A DNA stretch of 24,860 nt from Welwitschia mirabilis (GCA_051453625.1 JBOZIK010000001.1:252778700-252803559), one strand, 5' to 3'. Shown: positions 9,200 to 18,791, numbered from the stretch's first letter. Notes: generated by a model from the letters alone, not told the origin. Made by a program: numbers and translations.

Positions 9200-9570
9200 A
9201 AGTGTTTTAAATTCAAAGACCCAGGAGTAGCAACAGTAAGTATCACTTTAAAAGGAAACAAAAAAATTTCAAAAGCTTTAATTAACATAGGAGCTATTGT
9301 AAAATCATGCCTCTTAACATATGTAAAAAAATTAGGCTAGAAAATAGAATAGAACTTATACAAATTACCTTGTAATTGGCTGATACTTCAATTAAGAAAT
9401 CATTAAGGATTATCAAGGACCTAGTCATCCAAATTAAGAAGTTTTTTTACCCCATATATGTAGTCATCATTGAGGTAGAACATGATGAAGGTTATCCACT
9501 ACTCTTAGGAAGAGCCTTTTATGTAACTGTCCACTGTATCATTGACACACGAACTGGAATGACCTAATGT
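9200..9570 (+). pseudogene. Aspartic protease remnant, catalytic Asp replaced by Asn
   Basis: The block F-K-D-P-G-V-A-T-V-S-I-T-L near 9214-9252 matches the family F-K-D-P-G-S-F-T-I-P. It is followed by A-L-I-N-I-G-A-I (9275-9298), where the family has A-L-C-D-L-G-A-S; the catalytic codon at 9284-9286 is AAC (Asn). Two stops follow (family Trp/Gln positions). An open stretch 9376-9567 then reads S-L-R-I-I-K-D-L-V, F-Y-P-I-Y-V-V-I-I-E-V-E and LLLGRAFYVTVHCIIDTRTG. The last is the conserved L-I-L-G-R-P-F-L-A-T block ending the domain. The protease would process Gag-Pol; this copy is inactive. Confidence 0.9.
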
Positions 9571-9814
9571 TATATAGCCATTAAGAAGTTTATTATTTGA
9601 GTCTTTAATACTACTAAAAAAAATAGGGAGTTTGACTTACATTAATAACTTAATTCAACCTTATTTTCACAACATCGGTCAATTGAGGAGAGATTGATAA
9701 TACTACATGAACCAACTATGTATGATAACCCAACTGAAACATACTATCTTGATATAAGAATGAGGAATATTTTAATGAAATCAACATTTTTACTCATTAG
9801 AAAACCTTTTTGTA
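9571..9814 (+). other. Variable pol segment between protease and RT linker
   Basis: No conserved motif is recognisable. By position it is the poorly conserved protease-RT spacer of the same element; stops are present in all plus frames. Confidence 0.4.
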
Positions 9815-10790
9815 GAGTATGATCCCATGTTTGTTATCCTCATAATAGATAAGATGACAGTTGAAAATTTTAACTTAGAACTTAATGAGTTACCTAAAGG
9901 TTTGAAATACATTTTTCTATCCAACAACCCAAAGAAACCACTAAAAATAAGTGATCTTCTTACTCCTCAATAATAATCCAACTTTATCTCACTCTTACCT
10001 TCTAAATAAGATGCCTTTGATTGGACCTATAAAGACTTAGTTGCCATCTCTCTTTCCATAATCTAATACAAAATTTACCTTGAGGATAATACTAATCCTA
10101 TTAGGCAACCCCAACGAAGGATCAACCCAATCCTTAAGCAAGTAGCTAAAGATGAAATTATTAAACTTATGAATATCGAGATTATCTATGATATATCTAA
10201 TAGTAAGTGGGTTACCCTTTGACAGCAGTTCCAAAAAAAGGTGGAAAATGGAGAATGTGCATTAATTTTAAGACACTTAATGAGGTCACTAAAAAGAATT
10301 ATTATCCTTTACCCTTTCTTGATTAAGTACTTGATAGAATCAAAGGTCATGCCTACTATCATTTTATTAATGGGTATAATGGCCATAATCAATTTTGCAT
10401 AGTAAGTGAAGACCAAGCCAAAATAACTTTTACTTCTTTTTTTGGAATCTTTGCCTTTAGATAAATGCCTTTTGAACTTTGTGATTCCCCTGAGACTTTT
10501 CAACAAGTAATGATAGGATATTTTCTAACATAATAGAGGATTCTATTAAAATCTTTATGTATGACTTCTCCTTCTTTAGTGAAACCTTCAAACAAACCAT
10601 AAAAAGATTAGAGGAATTCTTGGATTGATGTATAGAGAATGTCCTACATTTGAGTTGGGAAAAGAGTTTCCTTCTTATCAACTATGAAATTATTTTAGCC
10701 CATCACATTTCAAAGGAAGGGATTAAGATGGACCCTATAAAAGTTGATATCATTAAAAACCTTAGCCCTCAAATTAGTGCCAAACAAGTT
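9815..10790 (+). pseudogene. Reverse transcriptase remnant with upstream linker
   Basis: The linker reads L-P-K-G-L-K-Y-I-F-L-S near 9889-9921, then A-F-D-W-T-Y-K-D-L near 10013-10041. RT begins with Y-K-I-Y-L-E-D near 10067, then IRQPQRRINPILKQVAKDEI near 10097-10160 and IIYDISNSKW near 10179-10210. The first catalytic Asp, in the family's F-L-D-G-Y-S-G-Y-N, is Asn (F-I-N-G-Y-N-G-H-N; codon 10369-10371). The catalytic F-M-D-D box is F-M-Y-D (10554-10565). The C-terminal part, I-S-K-E-G-I-K-M-D-P and VRSFLGYDSFCHYFIHDYIK, is open from 10650 onward. Active-site loss plus stops make it non-functional. Confidence 0.92.
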
Positions 10791-11410
10791 AGATCATTTC
10801 TTGGTTATGATAGTTTTTGTCATTATTTTATTCATGATTATATCAAAGTTTGTAAACCTCTTCACTCATTACTTGAAAAAGATGCTATATTTAATTGGAA
10901 AAATTCAAGTCAACTTGCATTTGATACACTTAAGGAAAACATTTCTTCTGAACCTATTGTCATGGGTCCTGATTGGACTAGAGATTTTGAACTCATGTGT
11001 GATGCAAACAACATTGCTATAGGTGGGGTTTTTGACCAAAAATATAAAAATGGTTTTAAAGTCATATCCCATCTTAGTAAAACTTTATCTAAAGCCCAAT
11101 CCAACTACACTACTATTTAGAGAGAGATGCTTGTCATCATCTTTTATCTTAATCATATTCGACATTATCTTTTTGTCTTCCACATAAATGTTTATAGAGA
11201 TCATGCAGCCATACGCTATCTTATGACTAAGAAATATTCTAGTTCCAGACTTATTAAGTAGATCCTTCTCATGAAATAATCTAATCTCACTATCGTTGAT
11301 AAAGCTAAAAAACATAATAGTATTATAGATAGTCTATCCTAACTTTCTTATTCTTATGATGAACTTTCCATAAACTACTATTTTCTTGATGAATAACTAT
11401 TTGCTGTAAA
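10791..11410 (+). pseudogene. Ribonuclease H remnant
   Basis: The open frame 10650-11120 covers C-K-P-L-H-S-L-L-E-K-D-A-I-F-N-W, T-L-K-E-N-I-S-S-E-P-I-V, DFELMCDANNIAIGGVF (with the catalytic Asp of L-M-C-D) and LSKTLSKAQSNYTT. It stops in the block equivalent to the family's T-T-E-K-E-L-L. The frame then continues as R-E-M-L-V-I-I-F-Y-L-N-H-I-R-H-Y-L, INVYRDHAAIRYLMTKK near 11186-11234 and I-V-D-K-A-K-K-H-N-S-I near 11294-11330. These correspond to VVYTDHAALRYLLxKK and the L-E-I-R-D-K-K-G-x-E-N-x-V end. Order and spacing are normal for the family. Confidence 0.92.
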
Positions 11411-11529
11411 ATAACTTTATTCCATCTCTTCTACTCATTCCACTCATTGGTATGCTAATATGTGAACTACCTTGTCCTATAAAAATACCTTATCATTTGA
11501 ACCATAACCAATGAAAATATTTTCTCTAT
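11411..11529 (+). other. RNase H-integrase spacer
   Basis: A short linker without conserved motifs, at the position of the variable tether between RNase H and integrase. Confidence 0.4.
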
Positions 11530-12720
11530 AGGATTAGTGACTATGATTGGAATGAATCCCACCTTTATAGAATATGTAAAGACCAAATCATATATAAATG
11601 TATGCCTAAATGGGAAAGCTTAGAAATCTTTAAGCTTTGTCATGATGGGGTATGTGGAAGATATTTTAGTGGCTAAAATACTATAATGAAAATTCTTCAC
11701 TCTAGTTTTTATTGGCATACCCTTTTCAAAAAGTTATTTGACTTTGCTAGAAGGTGAGATGCTTATCAACGTTATGGTAGCCTAACTTGTTCTTAAGACA
11801 TACCCTTTAAAACCTATTTTTAAATTTAAACCTTTTGATTATTAGGGGATTGACTTTACAGGCCTGATTAAAATACCTTCTCATGATAAAAATTACATCT
11901 TAGTGGTTGTTGATTATGTTACTAAGTGGGTTAAAGATGTTCCTACTACAAAAAATGATACCAAAACATTTGTAATTTTGTCCAAACTTTTATCTTTAAA
12001 TGTTTTTATTTTTTATTAATCATCATTAGTGATCAAATAACTCATTTTATTAATCACCTTTTTGAAAACTTCTTTTATCTATCAGCATTAAAGACATAAT
12101 TTCATGTTCTTATCATTTTGAAACTAATGGTCAAGCCAAAAATACAAATAGAGAAATTAAAAATATTCTCCAAAAATTAGGCTCTATCAAAAAGAAGACT
12201 TTGTCCTCTAAACTTATTGATGTTCTTTAAGCTCATGATACTACTTGATAAGACTCTTCAGGTTTTTCACCTTATGAACTTATATATGAAAAGGTTTGTA
12301 TCTTGTCATTTGATGTTTGTTATAACTCCTATTAATTCATCCATCAACTTAATCTTATTAACTTGGATGAAAATCTTAGAACTCAATTAGCCCAACTTGA
12401 CCATATAGATGGAAAGGGTACTTGTGCCATACATTATCAGCTTATTCATAAAGCCCAAGCCAAGTTTAAATATGACAAAAATATTTTCCATGAGCAATTT
12501 GAACCTAGTTAACTTGTTCTTTTATATAATACTCGAGTATACTTTTTACACAACAATTCAACCTCTAAATGGTTAGGTCCTTATCTTATAAAAAAAGTAT
12601 ATTCTAATAGCTCAGTTAAAATCTCTGATCTAGATACTAGAAAAATTCAAAAAATTAATAGATAAAGGTTAAAAAAATTTAAGTCATATACTAATGAAAC
12701 CTTAAACATGATAGAAGCAC
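11530..12720 (+). pseudogene. Integrase remnant, catalytic Glu replaced by Lys
   Basis: The zinc-binding domain reads L-C-H-D-G-V-C-G-R-Y-F-S-G near 11636-11675 and SSFYWHTLFKKLFDFARR near 11703-11757; both finger Cys codons of C-D-R-C-Q-R are lost (stop-D-A-Y-Q-R). The core has G-I-D-F-T-G (Asp codon 11852-11854 intact; the preceding Trp is TAG), NYILVVVDYVTKWVKDVPT near 11892-11946 and I-S-D-Q-I-T-H-F near 12025 (second Asp intact). Y-H-F-E-T-N-G-Q-A-K-N-T-N-R-E-I follows, where the D,D-35-E Glu is Lys (AAA, 12138-12140). The C-terminal part includes V-L-L-Y-N-T-R-V and K-W-L-G-P-Y-L-I-K-K-V near 12570-12600. Frameshifts and stops are frequent. Confidence 0.9.
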
Positions 12721-14650
12721 TTGTCTTGGAAGCCCCTTTCAATGAGGAGGACCTTCCTCTTGTTATTTTTAAAATTCTTTTTGACTCATTTCTTGGGTAG
12801 ATGTCATGCTATCACTTAAATATCTTTAACTTAACTTATGTATTACTTTATAAAGTCACTATGATTAGTAATCTTTTACTTGAGCATTTTAAGATGATAA
12901 GATTATATTCATTCAATCTTAAAACATTTGCATGTCTGTGAACTGCATTCAGAAGGAAGATGTCTTGGTTCTTTTGTTCTCTTTTAATGGTGTGAGGAAT
13001 TAGTTGTCTTTACATGTTCTTACTTGTTTCTTATCTCATTACTTTTCTTTTATCCTTATGAGTACTTAGTCATGTGAAACTCTTTGCACTTAAAAAAGAG
13101 AAATAAAGAAGAGAAATAAAGATCATGCTCTTTCATATCTAAACTAAAAACATGGTCACCATGATGTCCTACCGCAAGTGCATTGGGGCAAATTTTCTTG
13201 AGAGGGGCCTTTAGTAGTATGATATCGTAGCTATGATAACTCCACTAGATGGTTAGTTGATCATGATGTATGAGTTCTTACTCCTCTAATAATGGTTACA
13301 CTCCCCTCATCATGGCAGAATAAAATTTTACTTAGAGGCTATAAGATTAGTAATGTCCTTGGAGTCATTAGAGGAATCACTTATTTTCTAGACTCTTTTT
13401 ACATATAGTACTTTCACATGATTATTCTACTTTTCTAGATTCTAGTATTATTTTGATATATGTGCTAGTGAATTCATGTTTCTTTAGCTTTTTATCTTAT
13501 CATTTATTATTTGATAACATTAGATATACTTGATGTTGTCATAATCATTACCTATTTGAATGGTAGTTTATGAATTTTTACATACTGTCATGGATTTTTT
13601 ATTAGTTGATTTTATAATTATTACTAAAGGAATTTATTAGGTAATAATTTAGGATAAGTAAACAAACTTCTTTATGTTTCTAGTTGTCCATTTTTGTTTT
13701 GTTTTTCTTTAGCTATTTTGGTAGGTTTTTCAGAGTTATTTTCATACTTTTTCAAACTAATATTGTGGATTTGATCATTTAGTAGTTTTTATTACTTTTA
13801 TTCATAGCTTCTATTCATGAGGGTTGTTATTTCTCTTTTTGATAGATGACGATGATACTTTTTGAGTTTCAATTCTTACTTTTCCATACTTACTAAGTTC
13901 GGGCATATTTAAGGATTTCTTCTAAGCATTGTTTCCTTTTACTTAGTGCATTATTTTCTCTTTATTACCCTTTTCCCATAGGTCTCTTTTCATCATAGTC
14001 ATGTTGTTTAGAATAATTCTTTACTTTTACTGTCTTCTCGTTTTTCCACTACTTTTTGACTGCTTACTTCCTTTTAGACTTTTTCTTTTTTTCATATATT
14101 TTTCAAATAACTCATTTTAGTAGTATCATCCCATGTCTATTATCCCCATGATAGATAGGATGATAATTATTCTTTTTACTCTATGCAATACAGGATGTCT
14201 TTCTTCAGCTATGAAGGGGAAAAGACATCTTTCTAGGAATACTTCTGAGATATTGAGTAAAAATTTTAAAATTTAAAGGGAGCATATTTGAGCTTTCATG
14301 ATACATATTTACAATGAGTTATTTGGATATGATTTCATGTTACTTAAATAAATTTCATGGACTTTATCTAGCAGAAGCATAGTAGCACACTCATAGAGTT
14401 TTCTTGTATCTATGTTTCAGATCATCTAAAGGAAAAAAATGCTATGTTTTCTCTTGTACTTTTCCACTTATAGGAAACATTAATGAACTTAGATACATCA
14501 ATCTTTTAGTTATTATAATGTAAGTTTTACACATCAATTTCATTATTACTATCTCATATTATGCATACACATTGCCATTTTCTAAGCTATCATTATTACA
14601 CTTCATAAATTTTTGTATGTTTATAACATTCATTCATCCTATTGTGATGT
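12721..14650 (+). other. Long non-coding 3' region between integrase and PPT
   Basis: About 1.9 kb, T-rich on the plus strand, with no domain I can recognise in any frame. Athila-like elements often carry an extra ORF here, and the diverged copy at the right of the window keeps one (21975-23490 minus). In this element that ORF is absent or decayed beyond recognition. The stretch holds one copy of the dispersed palindromic motif (14136-14167) embedded in about 50 bases that also match 9793-9860. A short frame from the ATG at 14209 (M-K-G-K-R-H-L-S-R-N) ends quickly. Confidence 0.5.
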
Positions 14651-14651
14651 G

Positions 14652-14665
14652 TTTAAGTAGGGGGC
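14652..14665 (+). other. Polypurine tract
   Basis: TTTAAGTAGGGGGC, directly before the 3' LTR, is the plus-strand primer site. The reverse-complement counterpart at 21762-21777 (TTTTAAGTGAGGGGCT on the minus strand) supports it. LTR sequence starts with TG four bases later at 14669. Confidence 0.7.
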
Positions 14666-14668
14666 TTA

Positions 14669-16080
14669 TGAATACATTAGTATTTGTATTAATTAATTAA
14701 TTTTTTATGTCTATTCCTACATGATAAAATTAAACTCAAATTACATTTTTTCTAGTTGTTGTTTATCTTAGTTAAATTATTCATAATATAGTTAATCACT
14801 TACTTTGTCAGGGATTAATAAGAATAAGTACGGGTTATGTTTTAATACTAATTTATAGGAATTGGATGGTGTGTTTTAAGTACTTTTGTAAGAAATTTAT
14901 ATAGGTTTGAATGCAATTCTGATGATTATGGGGAACTAATAAGATAATCATCAAAACACATAATTATCAACATATTTGGAGGTATCTTAGGATTATTTTA
15001 ATACTTTGAAAGAAGGATTTTCTATGTAAAAGATTGATTTCTATTTAATATAAAAGATGAAGAAACTTATCATCCCCTCTTATCATTCCCATGATAGGCA
15101 TGATAATACCACTAATGACATGGATGGAGTCTACGGAGTTGACTGCAGGGCCTAAAGCTAATGAACCATCTTTTAGCATGGGGTGACATCCAAATTGTCA
15201 TCCCCATGATAGTTAGGATGATAGCTATTTTCTATGAATGGAAAAAGTTATCTTTGTAATGGGATCATGCGAACAATATGGACTACTAGCATTTATTCTC
15301 CAACTCCTAGGGTTGAGCTTCTAAAACTTCAATATAAAACTATAAATACCCTCACTTTTCGTCACTTCCTTTTTTATCTTTTATAATGAATGCTCTTTTG
15401 ATAGAAGATTGAAGAATAAGAGGTTCATTCAGTAGATATAGAGAGAAGTTTACTTTGGTGTTGAGCTACATATCCTATATTGAGATGCTACTACCTTGTT
15501 GCAAGTAGATGTAAAAGTTCATGATCAATTCAATTGCTCTTTTTACTACTATTATGTAAATGTTCCATATGATTTAAGTTGATTATAGTTTATTAATAGT
15601 TCTATAGTTTATTTAGATCATAAGGGAAATATTTGTTAACGTTGACTTTTTTAGTTTATATTTTCATTACTATTTCATTCTAGTTTCATATTTGCATTAT
15701 CCATATTATATTTAGAATTTCTTATAGTTTATGTTGGTTAGGAATAAGTAATAGAACTCTTTATAATTGATCTACATTATAAACAAATAGTTCATGTGAT
15801 AAGAGGATTAGAATCCAAATATAACTCATCTCACTTCATTTGCATTTTATCATAATCCATCTTGCATCGCATTTACATTCTTGTTTACTTTTATTTATTA
15901 AAATAGAAAAGATTAAAAATACTTTGTGAAATCAATTCTCTAACTTCTCATCTAGTGTCTTCAAGGGATTATAACAATCAAGTTAACTTCTATCTATAAT
16001 AGTGTGTATTTTTTGTAAGTATTATGATTTATAAGTTTTGTCTAAAGGACTTAAAGATTGCATAAATTCACACTGTAATA
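14669..16080 (+). repeat. 3' LTR of the plus-strand Athila-like element
   Basis: It begins TGAATACATTAG after the PPT and ends CACACTGTAATA, where the family end is GCAACA, so the terminal CA is now TA. The length is 1,412 bases. From 14831 onward it aligns with the 5' LTR (4868-6136), and from about 15010 with the LTR at 17712-18791. It contains two copies of the palindromic motif (15079, 15194), a TATA box (15341) and the conserved TTTAGATCATAAGGGAAA and GGTTAGGAATAAGTAAT blocks. The first 160 bases also align with the start of the minus-strand LTR at 20187-21759. Confidence 0.87.
15341..15348 (+). promoter_or_regulatory. LTR TATA box (3' LTR copy)
   Basis: TATAAATA followed by CCCTCACTTTTCGTCAC, equivalent to 5390-5397 in the 5' LTR. 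In a 3' LTR it could in principle read outward into 16081 and beyond, though nothing shows that it is active. Confidence 0.5.
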
Positions 16081-16092
16081 AAATAATATTTC

Positions 16093-16338
16093 ATATTTTA
16101 AGGGAGTTTGTCCATCCCTATCATTTACATGATGGTTATTAAATCTTTATGGGTTTAAGCAAATGCATTAACCTTAGAATTCAAAAGTGAGATTAAAATT
16201 GATTCTTATTGAGGGAAATATTTTTATTTATTATTAAAGGTTTATTTTAATAATTACATAGAAGGATATATTTTAATACACTAGGTAAATGTTTTAGATT
16301 TAAATTTATATTTTGAGGGAGTTTGTCCATCCCTATCA
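16093..16338 (+). repeat. 31-bp direct repeat flanking the left arm of an inverted duplication
   Basis: 16093-16123 and 16308-16338 share 30 of 31 bases, with the core GGGAGTTTGTCCATCCCTAT. The second copy sits just before the native pol sequence; the first sits just before the inverted copy of it. The arrangement suggests that the inverted arm and one repeat copy were inserted in a single event. Confidence 0.85.
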
Positions 16339-16550
16339 ACTCTAAGAAAAAAAATTAATAGAAATTAAAAATATAAATTTAAATCTAAAACATTTACCTA
16401 GTGTATTAAAATATATCCTTCTATGTAATTATTAAAATAAAACTTTAATAATAAATAAAAATCTTTCCCTCAATAAGAATCAATTTTAATCTCACTTTTG
16501 AATTCTAAGGTTAATGCATTTGCTTGAACCCACAAAGATTTAATAATCAT
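16132..16550. repeat. 183-bp inverted duplication (foldback), ~97% identical arms
   Basis: The left arm 16132-16314 is the reverse complement of the right arm 16368-16550. By direct comparison the arms are equal in length and differ at five positions (178 of 183 identical), with a 53-base spacer. The right arm is the native pol linker before RT: it reads L-K-H-L-P-S-V-L-K-Y-I and then S-K-V-N-A-F-A-x-T-H-K-D-L, homologous to 9880-10050 of the larger element. The left arm is therefore the displaced, inverted copy. A transcript would fold into a long hairpin. Confidence 0.93.
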
Positions 16551-17611
16551 TCTTTCTCCCATTATTTAACATAAAATCTACCTTGAGGATAATGTAGAAC
16601 GTTTTAGCAACCCTAACATATATTGAATGTAGCGCTTAAATAAGTTATAAAAAATGAAATGATTAAATTAATAAATGCTAGAATTATTTATGCCATATCT
16701 AACAGTGAGTGGATTAGTCTTATAACAGTGATTCTAAGAAAGGAGGGAATTGGATAATGTGTATTAAGTTTAGAAAACTAAATGAAGTAATAAAGAAAGA
16801 CCATTACCCTTTATTGTTTCTTAATTAAATACTTAATATAGTCCAAGGACATGTCTTTTATTACTTTCTTAACGTGTATAGTGGTTATAATCAAGATTAT
16901 ATAACTAATAAGAATTAAGCAACAATAACTTTTACTTTATCTTTTAGAACATTTGCTTTTAGATGAATGGTTTTTTAGACTTTGTAATACCCCATTACCT
17001 TTCACATGCAATTATGGGTATCTTTTCTAATAGATTAGAGGATTCAATTAAAAGTTTGTATGAATAACTTCTCAAACTTTAATTAAAACTTTAAAAACAT
17101 CTTAAAAAGGATAGAAAACATCCTTGATAAATTCATTGAGAGTGGCCTACATTTGAGTTGGAAGAAGAATTTATTTCTAATTAATAATGGAATTGTCTTA
17201 GTTCACCACATTTCTACTAAATGAATTAGGATGAAACTTGAAAACATAAGTATCATTAAAAACCTAACTCCTCCAACAAATATAAAAAGGATTTCATCTT
17301 TTCTTAGCTATTATGGTTTTTATCATCATTTTATTTAATATTATATTAAAAATTTGTAAACCCCTTTATTTGTTACTTGAAAAAGAAGCTAAATTTTAAT
17401 GAAATAAATCTTATAAATGTGCTTTTAAAACACTTAAACATAAAATCTCTTCTACACATATTGTAATTAAACCCAATTGAATTAAATATTTTAAAGTATT
17501 ATGTGATGCTAGTAATATTGTTGTGGATGGGGTTCTTGGATAAAAGTATGAAAATGATTTTAAAGTTATAACTTATCATAGGAAAACTTTGTTTAAAGCT
17601 CAATTAAATTA
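16339..17611 (+). pseudogene. Pol fragment (linker, RT, start of RNase H) of a second plus-strand Athila-like copy
   Basis: It starts in the pol linker (the right arm of the inverted repeat). It continues with H-K-I-Y-L-E-D near 16570, I-Y-A-I-S-N-S-E-W-I near 16685 and KLNEVIKKDHYPLLFLN near 16776-16826. H-V-F-Y-Y-F-L-N-V-Y-S-G-Y-N-Q spans 16850-16894; the first catalytic Asp is Asn (AAC, 16871-16873). The F-M-D-D box is C-M-N-N (17057-17068), both Asp lost. Further on are ILKNLTPP near 17250, a S-F-L-S-Y-Y-G-F-Y-H-H-F segment near 17295, and VLCDASNIVVDGVL near 17500-17540 (RNase H). It resembles the larger element's pol closely but is more degraded. No gag, protease or integrase is present; the right end runs into a gap. 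Confidence 0.88.
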
Positions 17612-17711
17612 NNNNNNNNNNNNNNNNNNNNNNNNNNNNNNNNNNNNNNNNNNNNNNNNNNNNNNNNNNNNNNNNNNNNNNNNNNNNNNNNNNNNNNNNN
17701 NNNNNNNNNNN
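17612..17711. other. Assembly gap, 100 N
   Basis: A 100-N placeholder between the RNase H fragment and an LTR. It may hide the rest of pol and the start of the LTR, or a collapsed repeat junction. Confidence 0.95.
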
Positions 17712-18791
17712 AAGGAAGGATTTTCATGTAGAAGACCGATTCCTCTTTGAGATAGAAGATGGAAAAGCCTATTGTCTTCTCTGTTAACCTCATGACAAGT
17801 AGGATGGTAGGACTACTGAGATGAATAGAGTCTGTGGAGTTGACTGTGGGACTTAAAGATGATGAACCATAATTTAACATAAAGTAACATCCCCATTATC
17901 ATCCCTATAATAGTCAGGATAGCACCTATTTTTCTATGGATGAAGAGACTTATCTTTGCAATGGAATCATGCAACCCATATGAGCTACTAGGGTTTCTTC
18001 TCCAACTTCTAGGCTTGAGCATCTAGAACTTCAATGTAAACCTATAAATACCCTCCCTTTCTTTCACTTATTTTTTTATCTTTTATACCCAATGTTCTTG
18101 TGATAAAAGATTAAAGAATAAGAGGTCTATCCAGTAGTTATAAAGAGATATTTAACTTGGTGTTGGCCTAAGTATCCTCCATTGAGATGCTACTACTTTA
18201 TTATAAGTGGACATAAAAGTTCATAATTATTTGAATGACTCTTTTCACTACAATTTTGTAAATGTCCCTTATGATTTAAGTTGATGATAGTTTAGTGATA
18301 GTCCTATAGTTTATTTAGATCATAAGGGCAACCATTATTAAGGTTAACTTTGTTAGTTTAGATTTGCATTGCTATTTCATTCAAATTTCATATTTATATT
18401 ATCCATATTATATTTGGCATTTTTTATAGTTTATATTAGTTAGGAATAAGTAATAGAACTCTTCCTAATTAATGTAAGTTATAAAGAAATAGTTCTTGTG
18501 ATAGAAGAATCAGAGTCCAAATAGAACTCATCTCACTTGCATTTCATCATGTGTATTTCACCGTTATTCATTTTTCATTGTATTTACAATCTTGTTTACT
18601 TTCATTTATGAAAAATAAAAAGATGAAAAATACTTTTTTAAATTAATTCTCTAACTTCTAGCCTAGTGCCTTTAATGGATTATGAGATTTGAATTAACTC
18701 CCATCTATACTAGTATGTGTTTTATGTAAGTATTATAATTTACAGGTTTTTTCCTAAGGACTTAAAGATTGCATAAATTCACACAGCAACA
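17712..18791 (+). repeat. Athila-like LTR, third plus-strand copy (5' part lost in gap)
   Basis: It aligns from the AAGGAxGATTxxCATGTAGAAGAC block (5057 and 15010 equivalents) to the end TTGCATAAATTCACACAGCAACA. Both palindromic motif sites (17779, 17895), the TATA box (18043) and the TTTAGATCATAAGGGxAA block are present. With a 3' position relative to the pol fragment to its left, it is plausibly that fragment's 3' LTR. It ends in CA, and the next bases are AAATAAT. Minus-strand open frames inside it are antisense chance. Confidence 0.85.
18043..18050 (+). promoter_or_regulatory. LTR TATA box (third LTR copy)
   Basis: TATAAATA followed by CCCTCCCTTTCTTTCAC, equivalent to 5390 and 15341. Confidence 0.5.

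Larger units (their letters stand above)
4868..16080 (+). mobile_element. Near-complete but dead Athila-like Ty3/gypsy retrotransposon, plus strand
   Basis: It has two LTRs (4868-6136, truncated at its 5' side, and 14669-16080) and a tRNA-Asp-type PBS at 6140. Gag, protease, RT, RNase H and integrase remnants follow in Ty3/gypsy order, then a 1.9-kb non-coding 3' region and a polypurine tract at 14652. The span of 11.2 kb includes an 861-N gap and agrees with the roughly 10-12 kb typical of Athila-like elements. Multiple stops, frameshifts and lost catalytic residues show it cannot move. By eye the LTRs differ at roughly one base in six, indicating an old insertion. No convincing 5-bp target duplication was found, because the 5' LTR start is not preserved. 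Confidence 0.88.
5128..17925. repeat. Dispersed ~30-nt palindromic motif, about ten copies
   Basis: The cleanest copy, 15194-15224, reads TTGTCATCCCCATGATAG followed by TTAGGATGATAG; the arms TCATCC and GGATGA can pair across a 12-nt loop. Related copies lie at 5128-5156, 15079-15108 and 17779-17810 (first LTR site); 5243-5270, 15194-15224 and 17895-17925 (second LTR site); 6317-6345, 6428-6457 and 6525-6555 (leader); 9830-9860 (pol linker); and 14136-14167 (3' region). Weaker traces occur at 16111-16137 and 16325-16338, and in the minus-strand LTR at 21634-21678. Copies differ mainly by transitions. I do not recognise the motif from any named family. Confidence 0.6.

Noticed and set aside
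8819-11315. Minus-strand open frames at 8819-9001, 10037-10234, 10309-10506, 10457-10681, 10910-11104, 11085-11315, and a second plus-strand frame at 10744-11022
   Set aside because: All overlap the gag-pol remnants in another frame or strand, where the plus-strand pol reading carries conserved motifs.
14170-14240. Possible splice acceptor and short frame (TGCAATACAG then ATG-rich sequence)
   Set aside because: No donor or conserved downstream ORF can be identified; the frame ends after a few codons.
5128-17925. CRISPR-like array of short palindromic repeats
   Set aside because: Copies are unevenly spaced by hundreds to thousands of bases, tied to LTR positions, and the setting is a plant retroelement.
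17593-18022. Minus-strand open frames of 69-95 residues
   Set aside because: They run antisense through the LTR and its adjacent gap; no similarity to any domain.
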